Of a stretch of 64,000 nt of DNA, positions 29,044-38,292 are shown piece by piece. Position numbers and translations under genes: made by a program. Each line of letters opens with the position of its first letter. The stretch's first letter is position 1. This DNA comes from Roseibium salinum (GTDB lineage Bacteria > Pseudomonadota > Alphaproteobacteria > Rhizobiales > Stappiaceae): the NCBI RefSeq assembly GCF_026240905.1, contig NZ_JAPEVI010000003.1:1736001-1800000 (forward strand). The letters run 5' to 3'. The notes under the pieces were generated by a model that had not been told where the DNA came from, did not search any database, and saw only the letters and a program-made list of their open reading frames with translations.

Positions 29044-29769
29044 GTGCCGAGACTGGAACACAGTCATAACCCCGACGATATCGCCTCACGGCTGGCCACC
29101 CCGCCAGGTGCCAGCTACCTGAAGGACTGGATCTATGGCGGCATCGACGGGGCCGTTACCACCTTTGCCATCGTTGCCGGCTCGACCGGCGCCGATCTGT
29201 CCGCCAAGGTGATCCTGATCCTCGGGATCGCCAATCTGCTTGCCGACGGCTTCTCCATGGCGGCGGCCAACTACAGCGGCTCGAAATCGGAAAACGAAGC
29301 CTATGCCCGTCTCAGGGCGATCGAGGAAAATCACATCGCCCTTGCCCCGGAAGGCGAGCGGGAAGAGGTCCGGCAGATATTCAGGAACAAGGGCTTTCGG
29401 GGCGAAGACCTGGAGACCGTGGTTCAGTTGCTCACCTCCAAAAAGGAGACGTGGATCGAGACAATGATGCAGGCAGAATACGGCATGTCCGACGGCGGCC
29501 GAAAGCCACTGAAAGCAGCCCTCCACACGTTCGCGGCATTCGTCGCATGCGGCTCGGTCCCGCTGCTGCCCTTCGTCCTGGCCTTCCAGGCAAGCGCGAC
29601 CACGGCGAGTGCACTCACTGCCGTCGCCTTTTTCGCGATCGGTTCATTCCGCTCGCGCTGGTCTCAAAGACACTGGCTGTCTTGCGGCATCGAGACGACC
29701 GCCATCGGCATGCTGGCGGCCGGCATCGCCTATCTGGCCGGACACGGACTGCAGTCGCTACTGGGTTAG
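29044..29769 (+). CDS. VIT1/CCC1-family transporter
   Basis: A 241-residue inner-membrane protein of the vacuolar-iron-transporter family, expected to move Fe2+ or Mn2+. The hallmark 'YLKDWIYGGIDGAVTTFAIVAG' opens the first membrane segment. A hydrophilic metal-binding region rich in Glu ('RAIEENHIALAPEGEREEVRQIF', about 100-150) follows, then three more membrane segments. A GTG at 29044 is taken as start because related proteins begin close to 'PRLEHSHNPDDIASRL' and AGGA lies upstream; the frame is open back to 28861, so this is not certain. The end overlaps the GGCT-like gene by 12 bp convergently. Confidence 0.82.
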   Translation: MPRLEHSHNPDDIASRLATPPGASYLKDWIYGGIDGAVTTFAIVAGSTGADLSAKVILILGIANLLADGFSMAAANYSGSKSENEAYARLRAIEENHIALAPEGEREEVRQIFRNKGFRGEDLETVVQLLTSKKETWIETMMQAEYGMSDGGRKPLKAALHTFAAFVACGSVPLLPFVLAFQASATTASALTAVAFFAIGSFRSRWSQRHWLSCGIETTAIGMLAAGIAYLAGHGLQSLLG

Positions 29770-30363
29770 CTCGCGCGTTTCCAGATAACTGACGCCAAGC
29801 GTCTTCAGTTTCCGGTCGATCAGGTCCTGCAGCGGCGGGTCGAGGATGATCTTTCTCGGGTAATGCGGATTGGCGCGGTCGTTGAGGATCGGCACGTGCC
29901 AGCCGTCGGTGGTCGCGATGAAATGGTCGATACCTTCCTCGCCCCAGAAGCGGAAAAACCCTGCAAGCACGCAATCCAGGTAACTCTGCAAGATCGGATA
30001 TGCATCGGTTCCCCAGCGCTGATGTTCCGGAGCGGCCCTGAACAGAAACATGTCCTCCGGTCCGGGCGACTTGCGGGCGTCGCATCGAAAGCAGGAGCCG
30101 ATTGCCTCCACCCTGTGATAGCGCTGCTCCCGCAGCTCCAGGGCCTTCAGCCCGGCGCGCGGCTCACGCGCCATCACACCCAGGATTTCGGTTTCCGCAT
30201 CTTCCCGGACGGTGAGCGCGCAGCGGCCCTGGCCGTCCTCCCCTTCCCCGCAGACCCGCCATTCGCGTACCCAGCCGCGCAGCCTCCCGGGCGTGACTTC
30301 CATGGCGGCGGGGATCGTGTCACTATTGACGAGGGAACCGTAGCCAAAATATGTGATCGTCAT
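29758..30363 (-). CDS. Gamma-glutamylcyclotransferase-like protein
   Basis: A 201-residue protein starting MTITYFGYGSLVN, the substrate-binding P-loop of the gamma-glutamylcyclotransferase (GGCT/AIG2/ChaC) fold. It probably acts on gamma-glutamyl peptides or glutathione, but the catalytic glutamate is not obvious to me, so the activity is unproven. The ATG at 30363 begins the conserved motif; 13 more upstream codons are open but unlikely. It is divergent from the class V aminotransferase gene with a 62-bp gap. Confidence 0.78.
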   Translation of the reverse strand: MTITYFGYGSLVNSDTIPAAMEVTPGRLRGWVREWRVCGEGEDGQGRCALTVREDAETEILGVMAREPRAGLKALELREQRYHRVEAIGSCFRCDARKSPGPEDMFLFRAAPEHQRWGTDAYPILQSYLDCVLAGFFRFWGEEGIDHFIATTDGWHVPILNDRANPHYPRKIILDPPLQDLIDRKLKTLGVSYLETRELTQ

Positions 30364-30425
30364 GTGCCGCTTATCCTGATTCCGCAAAGTCGGATCCAAC
30401 ACCAGATATCAGTTCAGGGGTTGCC

Positions 30426-31619
30426 ATGATCGTTTCCTCCCTCTCCCAACAGGACGTCGAGCATTTAAGGGAGGAGACTCCCGGTGTAGGACAGGTGATC
30501 CATTTTAACAATGCCGGCACGGGCCTCGCCCCGTCCCCGGTCCTCGACGCAGTCAAGCGGCATCTGGACCTGGAAGCCCGCATTGGAGGCTATGAGGCCG
30601 CTGATGCCGCCGGCGCGGAACTCGATGCCTTTTATACCGGCCTTGCCGCGCTGATCGGCAGCAAGCCCCACGAAATAGCTTATGTCGAGAACGCGACCCG
30701 CGCCTGGGACATGGCCTTTTACGGCATCGACTTCAAGGAAGGCGACCGGATCGTCACCGGCCGGGCGGAGTATGTCTCCAATTATGTCGCCTTTCTGCAG
30801 ATGAAGCGCCGCAAGGGCATCGAGATCGACATCGTCGAGGACGATGAAAGCGGGCAGATCGACCTGAAGGGCGTGAAAGCGGCGATCACCGCGAAAACCC
30901 GGCTGATTGCGCTGACGCATGTCCCGACCTTCTCTGGCCTGATCAATCCGGCTGAAGAAGTGGGCGAAATCGCACGCTCGGCCAAGCTTCTCTACCTGCT
31001 GGACGCCTGCCAGTCGGCCGGACAAATTCCGCTCAATATCGGCGACATCGGCTGCCACATGCTGTCGGGAACGGGCCGCAAGTATCTGCGCGGGCCGCGC
31101 GGAACCGGTTTCCTCTATGTCAGCGACGACGTGCTGGATCAGCTCGATCCACCCTTCGTCGACCTGCAGGCCGCGAACTGGATCGACGAGACCTCCTACG
31201 AACTCGTTCCCCATGCCCGGCGCTTCGAGACCTGGGAACGCTATGTCGCGGGTCAGATCGGCCTCGGAGTTGCGGTCGGCTACGCGATCGGCTTCGGCAT
31301 GGAGCGGATCGGCGACAGGATCTGCTCCCTCGGTGCGCACCTGCGATCGGAGCTCTCCGGGCTTGCCGGGATTTCCCTGCACGACAAGGGCAAGCGCAAG
31401 GGCGGTATCGTAACCTTCACGCTTGACGGCGAGACGCCGGAAAAGACAAAGGCACGCCTGTCCGCCTCGGGCATCAACGTCTCGGTCAGCGGCGCCGGCT
31501 CAGCCAGGATCGACCTCCCCCACCGCGGACTTGATGCCGTGGTCCGCGCTTCGCTCCATGCCTTCAATACCGAGGCCGAAATAGAAGAGTTCGTTAAGGC
31601 TATCGGTAGTTTTCGCTAG
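30426..31619 (+). CDS. Class V aminotransferase (PLP-dependent)
   Basis: A 397-residue PLP enzyme of the aminotransferase V / cysteine desulfurase-like group. 'FNNAGTGLAP' near residue 27, 'ENATRAWDMAFYG' (cofactor phosphate region), the Asp in 'LLDACQSAGQIP' that pairs with the PLP nitrogen, and the Schiff-base Lys in 'SGTGRKYLRGPRGTGFLYV' are all present. Substrate is unknown; relatives include isopenicillin-N-epimerase-like and EgtE-like proteins. CAGGGGTTGCC precedes the ATG. It is followed after 88 bp by a diguanylate cyclase gene. Confidence 0.88.
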   Translation: MIVSSLSQQDVEHLREETPGVGQVIHFNNAGTGLAPSPVLDAVKRHLDLEARIGGYEAADAAGAELDAFYTGLAALIGSKPHEIAYVENATRAWDMAFYGIDFKEGDRIVTGRAEYVSNYVAFLQMKRRKGIEIDIVEDDESGQIDLKGVKAAITAKTRLIALTHVPTFSGLINPAEEVGEIARSAKLLYLLDACQSAGQIPLNIGDIGCHMLSGTGRKYLRGPRGTGFLYVSDDVLDQLDPPFVDLQAANWIDETSYELVPHARRFETWERYVAGQIGLGVAVGYAIGFGMERIGDRICSLGAHLRSELSGLAGISLHDKGKRKGGIVTFTLDGETPEKTKARLSASGINVSVSGAGSARIDLPHRGLDAVVRASLHAFNTEAEIEEFVKAIGSFR

Positions 31620-31707
31620 CCCGACCCGCGCGCGATACCGGTTGAGCACCTGGTGTTAAACCTCATCGGCTATAGACCGCCCATCTTTGCGGGAAAGGCG
31701 GATCTGC

Positions 31708-33270
31708 TTGATCAGGAAGAAAGTCGATAAGCAAGGGGTGCAAGGTCCGGACCTGTTCCAGCCGTCGGGCGGACGCAGCATCAAGGTCTGGATTTACGGC
31801 TTTGCCGCCCTTCTGATTGTCCTTTCGACCGCATCCCTTGCCTTCATCGCCCATTATGCCTGGCGTGAAGCCGACCGGAGGGCGCTTGAAAGCGAACAGC
31901 TGCGCATGAGCAACGCCCTGCACGACTATCACCGGCAAATCGCGCGCGACCAGATTGCGCTGGCGCAGTGGGACGAGACCTTCAAGGCCCTCCAACCGCC
32001 AATCGATCGGCATTTCGTGGAGTTCGAACTCGCAAGGGACCTTTGGGAAGATTTCGACCTCGCCCGGACGTTCATCGTCGACGGGAACGGCTCCCTCATC
32101 GCTCAGGCCTTTGAAGACGAGATCCGCTTCGACGCCCAGCAACTCGCGCCCGGCAACGAGATCCGCAGGCTTGCGGAAGAGACGCTGGCCGCATTCAAAA
32201 GGCGGCAGACGCGCTCCAGCTCGGTTTTCTCCGAATGGCATATGCCGCAGTCCGCCCTTCTGGATATCGGCGCCTCCGCCTTTGCCGTCGTCGACGGTAC
32301 GCCGGCCCTCTTGAGCGCCATGCCCGTGTTGCCCGACGAGGGGACCGTCGAGCTGCACGCGGACTATCCGGCGATCCTGGTGAATGCCGTCTACCTGGAC
32401 GAGGACTGGATCGCAGAACTGAACGAGCAGCTTTCGTTCCGCGAGCTCGGATTCTATCCAGGGCCGCCCGAGCGGAGGCATCCCACGAACTACCTCATCC
32501 GCGCAGACGACGGAAAGATATTCGGCTACTTGCGCTGGGACCATGCGAAACCGGGACGGGAGATCTGGGTAACCGCCCTGCCCCTGATCATACTGCTGGT
32601 ATCCCTCATTGCCGTCGTCGCCTTCGCGCTTGCCAGCAAGATCAGCCGCCTGTCCGCTTCGCTTGAAGAAAGCGAGCGCAAGAACCACCATTTTGCGCGC
32701 CACGATGCGCTGACGGGCCTGCCCAACCGCCACCACTTTTCCGATTGCCTTGCCTATTCCCTGGACTGCCTTCCGGAACAGGAATTTGCGATTCTCGCCT
32801 GTGACCTGGACCGGTTCAAACCGGTGAATGACACCCATGGCCATGAAGCCGGCGACACGGTGATTTGCAGCGTGGCGCAAAGGTTGCGGCTGCTCGTCGG
32901 CAAACACGGCATCGTCAGCAGGATCGGCGGCGACGAGTTCATCATTCTCCTCACCGGACAAACCGGCAGGGACCATCTGGCATCGCTTGCGGAGCAGATC
33001 GGCGAAACCGTTGCCGGCCCGATCGAGATCGGCAGCGGCCAGGTTGTCGAAATCGGCGTCAGCATCGGCATCGCCATCGCGCCCGACTGCGGCTCAACGG
33101 AAAAGGAACTGATCCGAATGGCCGACCTCGCCCTCTACAAGGCCAAGGACAATGGCCGCAACGGATTCGAATTTGCCGGCCCCCAGTTGCTGCAGGCGGC
33201 AACACCGAACAGAGAACACAAGCTGCATGAGAGCGAACCGGAACAACCCCGGCTTGAATCGACCCTGTAA
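31708..33270 (+). CDS. Membrane diguanylate cyclase with CHASE4-like sensor, first copy
   Basis: A 520-residue c-di-GMP synthase. A membrane segment at about residues 26-48 and another at about 283-307 enclose a periplasmic sensor resembling CHASE4 ('QIALAQWDETFKALQPP', 'DLARTFIVDGNGSLI', 'GTPALLSAMPVLPDEG'). The cytoplasmic GGDEF domain has 'DALTGLPNR' and an intact 'RIGGDEFIILL'. An RxxD inhibitory site four residues before GGDEF is not evident. I use a TTG at 31708 because GAAAGG lies about 9 bases upstream; TTG 31687 is the alternative. It is followed by a clear paralogue, so the two are tandem duplicates. Confidence 0.88.
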   Translation: MIRKKVDKQGVQGPDLFQPSGGRSIKVWIYGFAALLIVLSTASLAFIAHYAWREADRRALESEQLRMSNALHDYHRQIARDQIALAQWDETFKALQPPIDRHFVEFELARDLWEDFDLARTFIVDGNGSLIAQAFEDEIRFDAQQLAPGNEIRRLAEETLAAFKRRQTRSSSVFSEWHMPQSALLDIGASAFAVVDGTPALLSAMPVLPDEGTVELHADYPAILVNAVYLDEDWIAELNEQLSFRELGFYPGPPERRHPTNYLIRADDGKIFGYLRWDHAKPGREIWVTALPLIILLVSLIAVVAFALASKISRLSASLEESERKNHHFARHDALTGLPNRHHFSDCLAYSLDCLPEQEFAILACDLDRFKPVNDTHGHEAGDTVICSVAQRLRLLVGKHGIVSRIGGDEFIILLTGQTGRDHLASLAEQIGETVAGPIEIGSGQVVEIGVSIGIAIAPDCGSTEKELIRMADLALYKAKDNGRNGFEFAGPQLLQAATPNREHKLHESEPEQPRLESTL

Positions 33271-33410
33271 CTATTCGCACGGGGAAGTATCTTATTCACA
33301 AAACATTAGAACAATATGTTTCAATCACTTAGACAAATGCCTGTTCTTATCCCTAATATCAACATTCGCCCGAACCTCCATCAGCGCCGGATTTCTTCGT
33401 TGCAGCATCT

Positions 33411-34964
33411 GTGCGGGATCGCATCTTGACCGAATTCACGCGACGATACCTCGATCAATCCGAGAAGCGCCCCCGGCAGCACATCTCGCGGCTCGCCTTC
33501 CTTCTTGCAGGCATGCTCATTGCGCTCACGGCGGCATCGCTGACATTCGTCGGCTTTGTAGCGTCCCGGGCCTCAACGGAACAGGCGATTGCCAACGAGC
33601 AGCGGCTGTTCAGCAATACGCTCACCGATCGCGTGCGCGCGCTGGTGCGCGAGCAGCTCATCGTCACGTATTCAGACGAGTCTGTGAAAAACCTGGTTCG
33701 CGACTTCGACGCGGATTACGCCCGCAAGACTTTCGACACGCTCTGGACCAACTACCGGTACAGCAAGGTCATGCTGATCTCCGGCAGCGGCAATATTCTG
33801 GCGGAATCCTTCGAAAATTACACGCATATCGTCAAGCGCCCGATCAGTGAGACGCCCGGGCTGGAAGCGGTGTTCCAGGACCTCAAGAAGACATACGAGA
33901 AGAACCGGGTCCGCGTGCCGGGAGGCTTCGGCCACCGGTCACTGCGGGGTCTCGATCCCGGCGAATATGCCTCCATGGGTTTCGTCCGGATAGACGGCAG
34001 GCCCGCGTTGTTCGGCGCAATGCCGGTCATTCCCGACGAATACCAGACAACGCTCCCGGACGGACCGCCCACAGTCCTGCTGACGGCTCAGTATATCGAC
34101 GGGCCTCTCCTGAACCAGCTGAACGCTCAGTTGAAATTCGCATCCTTCACCTTCGTTCCAGATGATGTTCCGGCGGAAACCGGTTCCTTGCACCCCGTCA
34201 CCAACCAGAATGGCGAGCCTTTGGGCGCCTTCAAGTGGGACAGCCGGTCCGTCGAGAGATCCATCTGGCCGACGATCATCCCGGTGATCGTCGTCCTGAG
34301 CATCGCACTGGCACTGCTTGCCATCGGCATCGCCTGGCGCATCGGACAGCTGACCTCGTCGCTGCAGGCAAGCGAACAGCAAAACCGTTATCTTGCGCTC
34401 CATGACACCCTGACGGGCCTGGCAAACCGGCTGCAGTTCAATCAGGTACTGGAAAAGTCGGTGAAGGCACTGCCGGAGAAGCCGTTCGCCGTCCTTCACT
34501 GCGATCTCGACCAGTTCAAGGCCGTGAACGACACGTTTGGACATGCGGCCGGCGATCTTGTCATCAGGACCATGGGCGCACGCCTTACGAAAATCATCGG
34601 CGATCACGGGCTTGTCTGCCGCGTCGGCGGCGACGAATTCATGGCCATCTATTACGGCCCCCGGTCCGGTTTGCGCGATCTCAGCAAGGCGCTGGTGGAA
34701 AACGGCAGGATTCCCATCGAGATCGAAGACGAGGGCACGGCCCACGTGGGGCTCAGTGTCGGGATCTGCATCGCGCCTGATGACGGCACGACAGCCGATG
34801 TCCTGGTGGCCCGGTCAGATGCGGCGCTATATCAATCCAAAAACCAGGGCCGCGACCGGTGTTCGTTTTTTTCGGATTTCTTTGATCCCGACACGGATCC
34901 CGGGCAGTCGCCCTATTCCCTGCAAGACCCGCCGGAACAGCTCCCGGCGCGTTCGGACGCCTGA
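33411..34964 (+). CDS. Membrane diguanylate cyclase with CHASE4-like sensor, second copy
   Basis: A 517-residue paralogue of the preceding gene: N-terminal membrane segment (about 26-50), periplasmic sensor ('DADYARKTFDTLWTNYRYSKVMLISGSGNIL', 'GRPALFGAMPVIPDEYQ'), second membrane segment (about 288-312) and GGDEF domain with 'DTLTGLANR' and 'RVGGDEFMAIYYG'. All catalytic residues are kept. The sensor is longer and more divergent than in the first copy, suggesting a different signal. The start is a GTG at 33411 or a TTG at 33426, neither with a strong ribosome-binding site. A 140-bp gap separates it from the first copy, so it may have its own promoter. Confidence 0.87.
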   Translation: MRDRILTEFTRRYLDQSEKRPRQHISRLAFLLAGMLIALTAASLTFVGFVASRASTEQAIANEQRLFSNTLTDRVRALVREQLIVTYSDESVKNLVRDFDADYARKTFDTLWTNYRYSKVMLISGSGNILAESFENYTHIVKRPISETPGLEAVFQDLKKTYEKNRVRVPGGFGHRSLRGLDPGEYASMGFVRIDGRPALFGAMPVIPDEYQTTLPDGPPTVLLTAQYIDGPLLNQLNAQLKFASFTFVPDDVPAETGSLHPVTNQNGEPLGAFKWDSRSVERSIWPTIIPVIVVLSIALALLAIGIAWRIGQLTSSLQASEQQNRYLALHDTLTGLANRLQFNQVLEKSVKALPEKPFAVLHCDLDQFKAVNDTFGHAAGDLVIRTMGARLTKIIGDHGLVCRVGGDEFMAIYYGPRSGLRDLSKALVENGRIPIEIEDEGTAHVGLSVGICIAPDDGTTADVLVARSDAALYQSKNQGRDRCSFFSDFFDPDTDPGQSPYSLQDPPEQLPARSDA

Positions 34965-35008
34965 TTTCGAGATCTTGCGGAGCTTTTGCGACACCCCTGC
35001 AAGCGTGC

Positions 35009-35035
35009 GCTTCGCCGGACGCAGTCCGGCGAAGC
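35009..35035. terminator. Hairpin between convergent diguanylate cyclase and gor genes
   Basis: Perfect 12-bp inverted repeat GCTTCGCCGGAC / GTCCGGCGAAGC with a 3-base loop, placed between two convergent gene ends. There is no T run on either side, so termination may be shared and partly factor-dependent. Confidence 0.6.
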
Positions 35036-35051
35036 AAGGCAACAACAGTGA

Positions 35052-36428
35052 TTAGCCGCGCAGACGCTCGGTCGGTTCGCGCATGGTCACCAGTTCTTCG
35101 GCAGCAGTCGGATGCACGGCGATGGTGCGGTCGAAATCCGCCTTGGTCGCGCCCATCTGCAGGGTCACACCCAGGATCTGCGCCAGTTCGCCCGCATCCG
35201 GACCGACGACGTGAACACCAAGCACCTTGTCGGTGTCCGCGTCCACGATCATCTTCATGAGCATCTTTTCGTCCCGGCCGGACAAGGTGTGCTTCATGGG
35301 CCGGAAACTCGCCTTGTAGATGTCGAGGTTCGACGTGCGCTCCAGCGCCTCCTCCTGTGTCAGGCCGACGGTTCCCATTTCCGGCTGCGAGAAAACCGCG
35401 GTCGCAATCAGGCTGTGATCCACCTGCCAGGGCTTGTCGCCGAAGACGGTATCGGCGAATGCATGGCCTTCGCGGATCGCCACGGGCGTCAGGTTGGCCC
35501 GGTTGGTGACATCACCGACAGCGTAGATGGACTCGACATTGGTGCGCAGATCCGGGCCGACCTTGATCGCCCCGATGCCGTCGGTTTCGACCCCGGCCTT
35601 TTCAAGCCCGAGATCGTTGGAGTGTGGATTGCGGCCGATCGCAAACATGATCTGGCCGGCCGCAAGCGTCTCGCCGCCTTTGGTGCGGCCCACCAGGGAA
35701 CCGTCCTCCTGCTTTTCGATCTTCTCGAAAGCGTCGTTCAGAACGACCCGGATGCCCTTCTTCTCCATCTCCTCGCGGACCGTGGTCCTCAAGTCCGTGT
35801 CGAAGCCGCGCAGGATCTCCCCGCCGCGGTAAATCAGTGTCGTGTCGACGCCGAGGCCATTGAAGATGCCGGCGAATTCGACCGCAATGTAACCACCGCC
35901 GGCGACGACGATCTTCTCGGGAAGATGATCGAGGTGAAACGCTTCGTTGGACGTGATGACATGCTCGTTGCCCGGCAGGTCTCTGTCCACGTTGGGTGAT
36001 GCTCCGACCGCGATCAGGATATATTTCGCGGTGAAGGACTGACCGGTCGAGAGCAAGCGGACGGTGTGGGCGTCCTCAAGGACGGCACGGCTGTCGTGCA
36101 GTTCGACATTCGAGCGTTCCAGATTGCGCCGGTAAAGGCCTTCCAGCCGGGTGATTTCCTGGTCCTTCGCGGCAACAAGCTTTTCCCAGGAGAAAGTGCG
36201 TTCGCCCACGGTCCAGCCGAAGCCCTCGGCATCTTCAAATTCCTCGGAAAACTTGGACGCATAAACGAAGAGCTTTTTGGGAACGCAGCCGCGGATGACA
36301 CAGGTGCCACCATAGCGGTATTCCTCGGCGATCCCGACCCGGGCGCCATGCGTTGCGGCAATCCTTGCGGCGCGGACACCGCCCGAGCCACCGCCAATAA
36401 CAAAAAGATCGTAATCGTAGTCGGTCAT
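35052..36428 (-). CDS. gor: Glutathione-disulfide reductase
   Basis: NADPH-dependent reduction of oxidised glutathione. The 458-residue flavoenzyme has the FAD-binding 'FVIGGGSGGVRAARIAA', the redox-active disulfide 'GGTCVIRGCVPKK' (the CVIRGC variant normal for GR), the NADPH-binding 'VVAGGGYIAVEFAGIF' and the C-terminal catalytic 'HPTAAEELVT' with His-Glu. Length is standard. It is the last gene of the order rpiA, DUF2059, gor on the minus strand, an arrangement seen widely in Hyphomicrobiales. The gap to DUF2059 holds two hairpins, so it may have its own promoter. Confidence 0.95.
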   Translation of the reverse strand: MTDYDYDLFVIGGGSGGVRAARIAATHGARVGIAEEYRYGGTCVIRGCVPKKLFVYASKFSEEFEDAEGFGWTVGERTFSWEKLVAAKDQEITRLEGLYRRNLERSNVELHDSRAVLEDAHTVRLLSTGQSFTAKYILIAVGASPNVDRDLPGNEHVITSNEAFHLDHLPEKIVVAGGGYIAVEFAGIFNGLGVDTTLIYRGGEILRGFDTDLRTTVREEMEKKGIRVVLNDAFEKIEKQEDGSLVGRTKGGETLAAGQIMFAIGRNPHSNDLGLEKAGVETDGIGAIKVGPDLRTNVESIYAVGDVTNRANLTPVAIREGHAFADTVFGDKPWQVDHSLIATAVFSQPEMGTVGLTQEEALERTSNLDIYKASFRPMKHTLSGRDEKMLMKMIVDADTDKVLGVHVVGPDAGELAQILGVTLQMGATKADFDRTIAVHPTAAEELVTMREPTERLRG

Positions 36429-36517
36429 CTACGCCTCATGATATGTCGTCCGCAATGCATCCCGGCTCACAAATAACCTTAACGGGACGCCGTATTATTC
36501 CCAGAACAATCAACTTT

Positions 36518-36547
36518 TCCGCCTTCACGCAATTGCATGAAGGCGGA
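36518..36547. promoter_or_regulatory. 30-bp near-perfect palindrome upstream of gor
   Basis: TCCGCCTTCA and TGAAGGCGGA enclose CGCAATTGCA, itself built on the palindrome GCAATTGC, so the full 30 bp is symmetric except for one pair. No T run follows on the minus strand. It sits about 90 bp upstream of the gor start, so it may be an operator or an attenuator-like hairpin. Confidence 0.4.
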
Positions 36548-36672
36548 GAAGCCGACCGGCGGGCAGGATGCCGGGCCTGCTCCCAAGTAGGCAGTTGCAG
36601 GCGCGATGCAAGACCGGACGGGAGGCGTGCCTGGCAGCAAGTCTCCGCTTCCGCCGGCCCCGCAAACGAATT

Positions 36673-36690
36673 GGGCCGCTTTCGCGGCCC
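36673..36690 (-). terminator. Hairpin downstream of the DUF2059 gene
   Basis: GGGCCGC / GCGGCCC with a 4-base loop, 67 bases past the DUF2059 stop on the minus strand. The following bases are AT-mixed (CAATTCG), so this is a weak terminator at best. Confidence 0.45.
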
Positions 36691-36756
36691 GCTTCAATTT
36701 TCCGTGCAGTCGATGTGGTCCCGCAAGCGCAGATCCGCATCCGGGAAGCCGTTGCA

Positions 36757-37269
36757 TCACTGGGCTTCGTTCTGCTTCTTAAGCTCTTCCTGAACCATGG
36801 TCACCATTTCCGTTGAGATCTTGTCCTGCCACTCACGGGCGGCGCCAACGGAAAACTGGGTGACGACCGGGATGGTCTGGGTCAGCTTCTGGCCGAGCTC
36901 GGTGCTATAGAATGCAGCCAGTTCGTTGAGTTCGGCTTCCGTAAAGTGTTCGGCCCAGACCCGGTAGACGCGCTCGTTCAGTTCCGCCCGCTTGGGAGCC
37001 AGTTCCAGGGCAACCTTCTGCGTGACTTCAATGATTTCTTCGGCGCGGGTCGGGTCCGACTGGACAAACGCCGTGCGGGTCTGCTCCGCAAGCACCGGCA
37101 GAATGTCGTCGAACGGCTCCAGAATCTTCGTGGCTGAGGCAACTTTCTTGGCGGCGGCCAGGTGGCTCTCCGAGATTTCCTGAGCCGTTGCATTGCTCGA
37201 AATGAAACCGGCGAGCACCATCGCTGCGCCCAATACAGCTGCCCGCGGGAATGTTTTGATAAGCTTCAT
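36757..37269 (-). CDS. DUF2059-domain exported protein
   Basis: A 170-residue secreted protein. The signal peptide covers about residues 1-29 (ending NATAQ). The DUF2059 helical domain shows the family's 'EHFTEAELNELAAFYSTELGQKLTQTIP' near residues 106-135. Function unknown. ATG 37269 is chosen because AGGAG lies just upstream and the signal peptide starts there (MKLIKTF). It sits between rpiA and gor, as in many relatives. Confidence 0.9.
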   Translation of the reverse strand: MKLIKTFPRAAVLGAAMVLAGFISSNATAQEISESHLAAAKKVASATKILEPFDDILPVLAEQTRTAFVQSDPTRAEEIIEVTQKVALELAPKRAELNERVYRVWAEHFTEAELNELAAFYSTELGQKLTQTIPVVTQFSVGAAREWQDKISTEMVTMVQEELKKQNEAQ

Positions 37270-37323
37270 TTTTCTACTCCTAGGCGGCATTCATCCATAG
37301 CCTGGAAAGCCAGTTCCAAACTG

Positions 37324-38015
37324 TTAAACGGGCCACAGGGTCTTTACCCCATCTGCGCCAGCCACGTAAGCTTTTGTTGCAAGGTTAATGAAAAGGCCGT
37401 GCTCGACAACGCCCGGAATTGCGGCCAGGCGATCAGCCAGCGTCTTCACGTCTTTGATCTGCTGAAGGTGTGCATCGAAAATGTAGTGCCCGCCGTCTGT
37501 CTCGTAGGGATCGGTCTTCCCGCCCCGCAATTCCAGTTCCTCAGGCAGGTTCAAATCAGCCAGCACCTTCAAGATCGCATGCCTGGTTGCCTCCAGGCCG
37601 AAGGGAACAACTTCGATCGGCAGCGGAAAACGCCCGAGCGTCTCGACCGCCTTGCTGCTGTCGGCAATGACTATCATCTGCGTGGAAGCGGCAGCAACGA
37701 TTTTTCCCTCAGCAGGGCCCCGCCACCGCCCTTGATCAGGGCCAGATTCGGGTCCAGTTCATCCGCTCCATCCACCGTCAGATCCAGCTGCGGCATTTCG
37801 TCCAGGCTTGTCAGGCGGATGCCGAGGCTGGAGGCCAGCTTCGCGGTCCGCTCCGAGGTTGGCACGCCGATCACGTCCAGACCGTCCGCGACCCGCCGGG
37901 CAAGGGCATGAACAAACAGCTCGGCCGTCGACCCGGTTCCGATGCCAAGCCGCATTCCGGAAGAGACATCCTCCACGGCGCGTTCAGCGGCTTGTTTCTT
38001 AAACTGGTCGCTCAT
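37324..38015 (-). pseudogene. rpiA: Ribose-5-phosphate isomerase A, one-base frameshift
   Basis: Interconverts ribose 5-phosphate and ribulose 5-phosphate in the pentose phosphate pathway. The N-terminal frame (38015 to 37674) has 'GIGTGSTAE', '[24 protein letters not shown]' and then runs into a false stop. The C-terminal frame resumes with '[12 protein letters not shown]' and ends with '[15 protein letters not shown]'. Adding one A to the five-A run of 'GAAAAATCG' (five T's at 37701-37705 on the plus strand) restores '[15 protein letters not shown]' and a full 230-residue enzyme. The family's key residues are all there. As rpiA is normally needed for growth, a homopolymer sequencing error is the likeliest cause. 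Confidence 0.85.
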
Positions 38016-38292
38016 TCAAACTTTCCTTGGCAACCTTCCCTCAGCGCCGGCTTGCGGCACCGCTCCCATGCTCCAGGACGCGACCGGAAGCCGGTCCGCC
38101 CGAACCATGGCTGGTCCTCTCGTTCTGAGCCGCCGGGTGCTTAACACGGTGTGCGTCCGCCGGTCCAGTGACATTCCCTATTTGGCGGGGAAAACCGGCG
38201 GCTCCCGGTCTTCCAACCAATATTAACCATCATTTTAGACAAACCTCAGATAGTGCTTGAAATAGTCTAGGGCCTGGAAAGCACAAAATCCG

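Larger units (their letters stand above)
36429..36756. other. Intergenic region between gor and the DUF2059 gene with two hairpins
   Basis: About 328 bp with no gene. It carries a near-perfect 30-bp palindrome at 36518-36547 and a GC-rich hairpin at 36673-36690. The latter probably ends the DUF2059 transcript; the former may be part of the gor promoter region. Confidence 0.55.
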
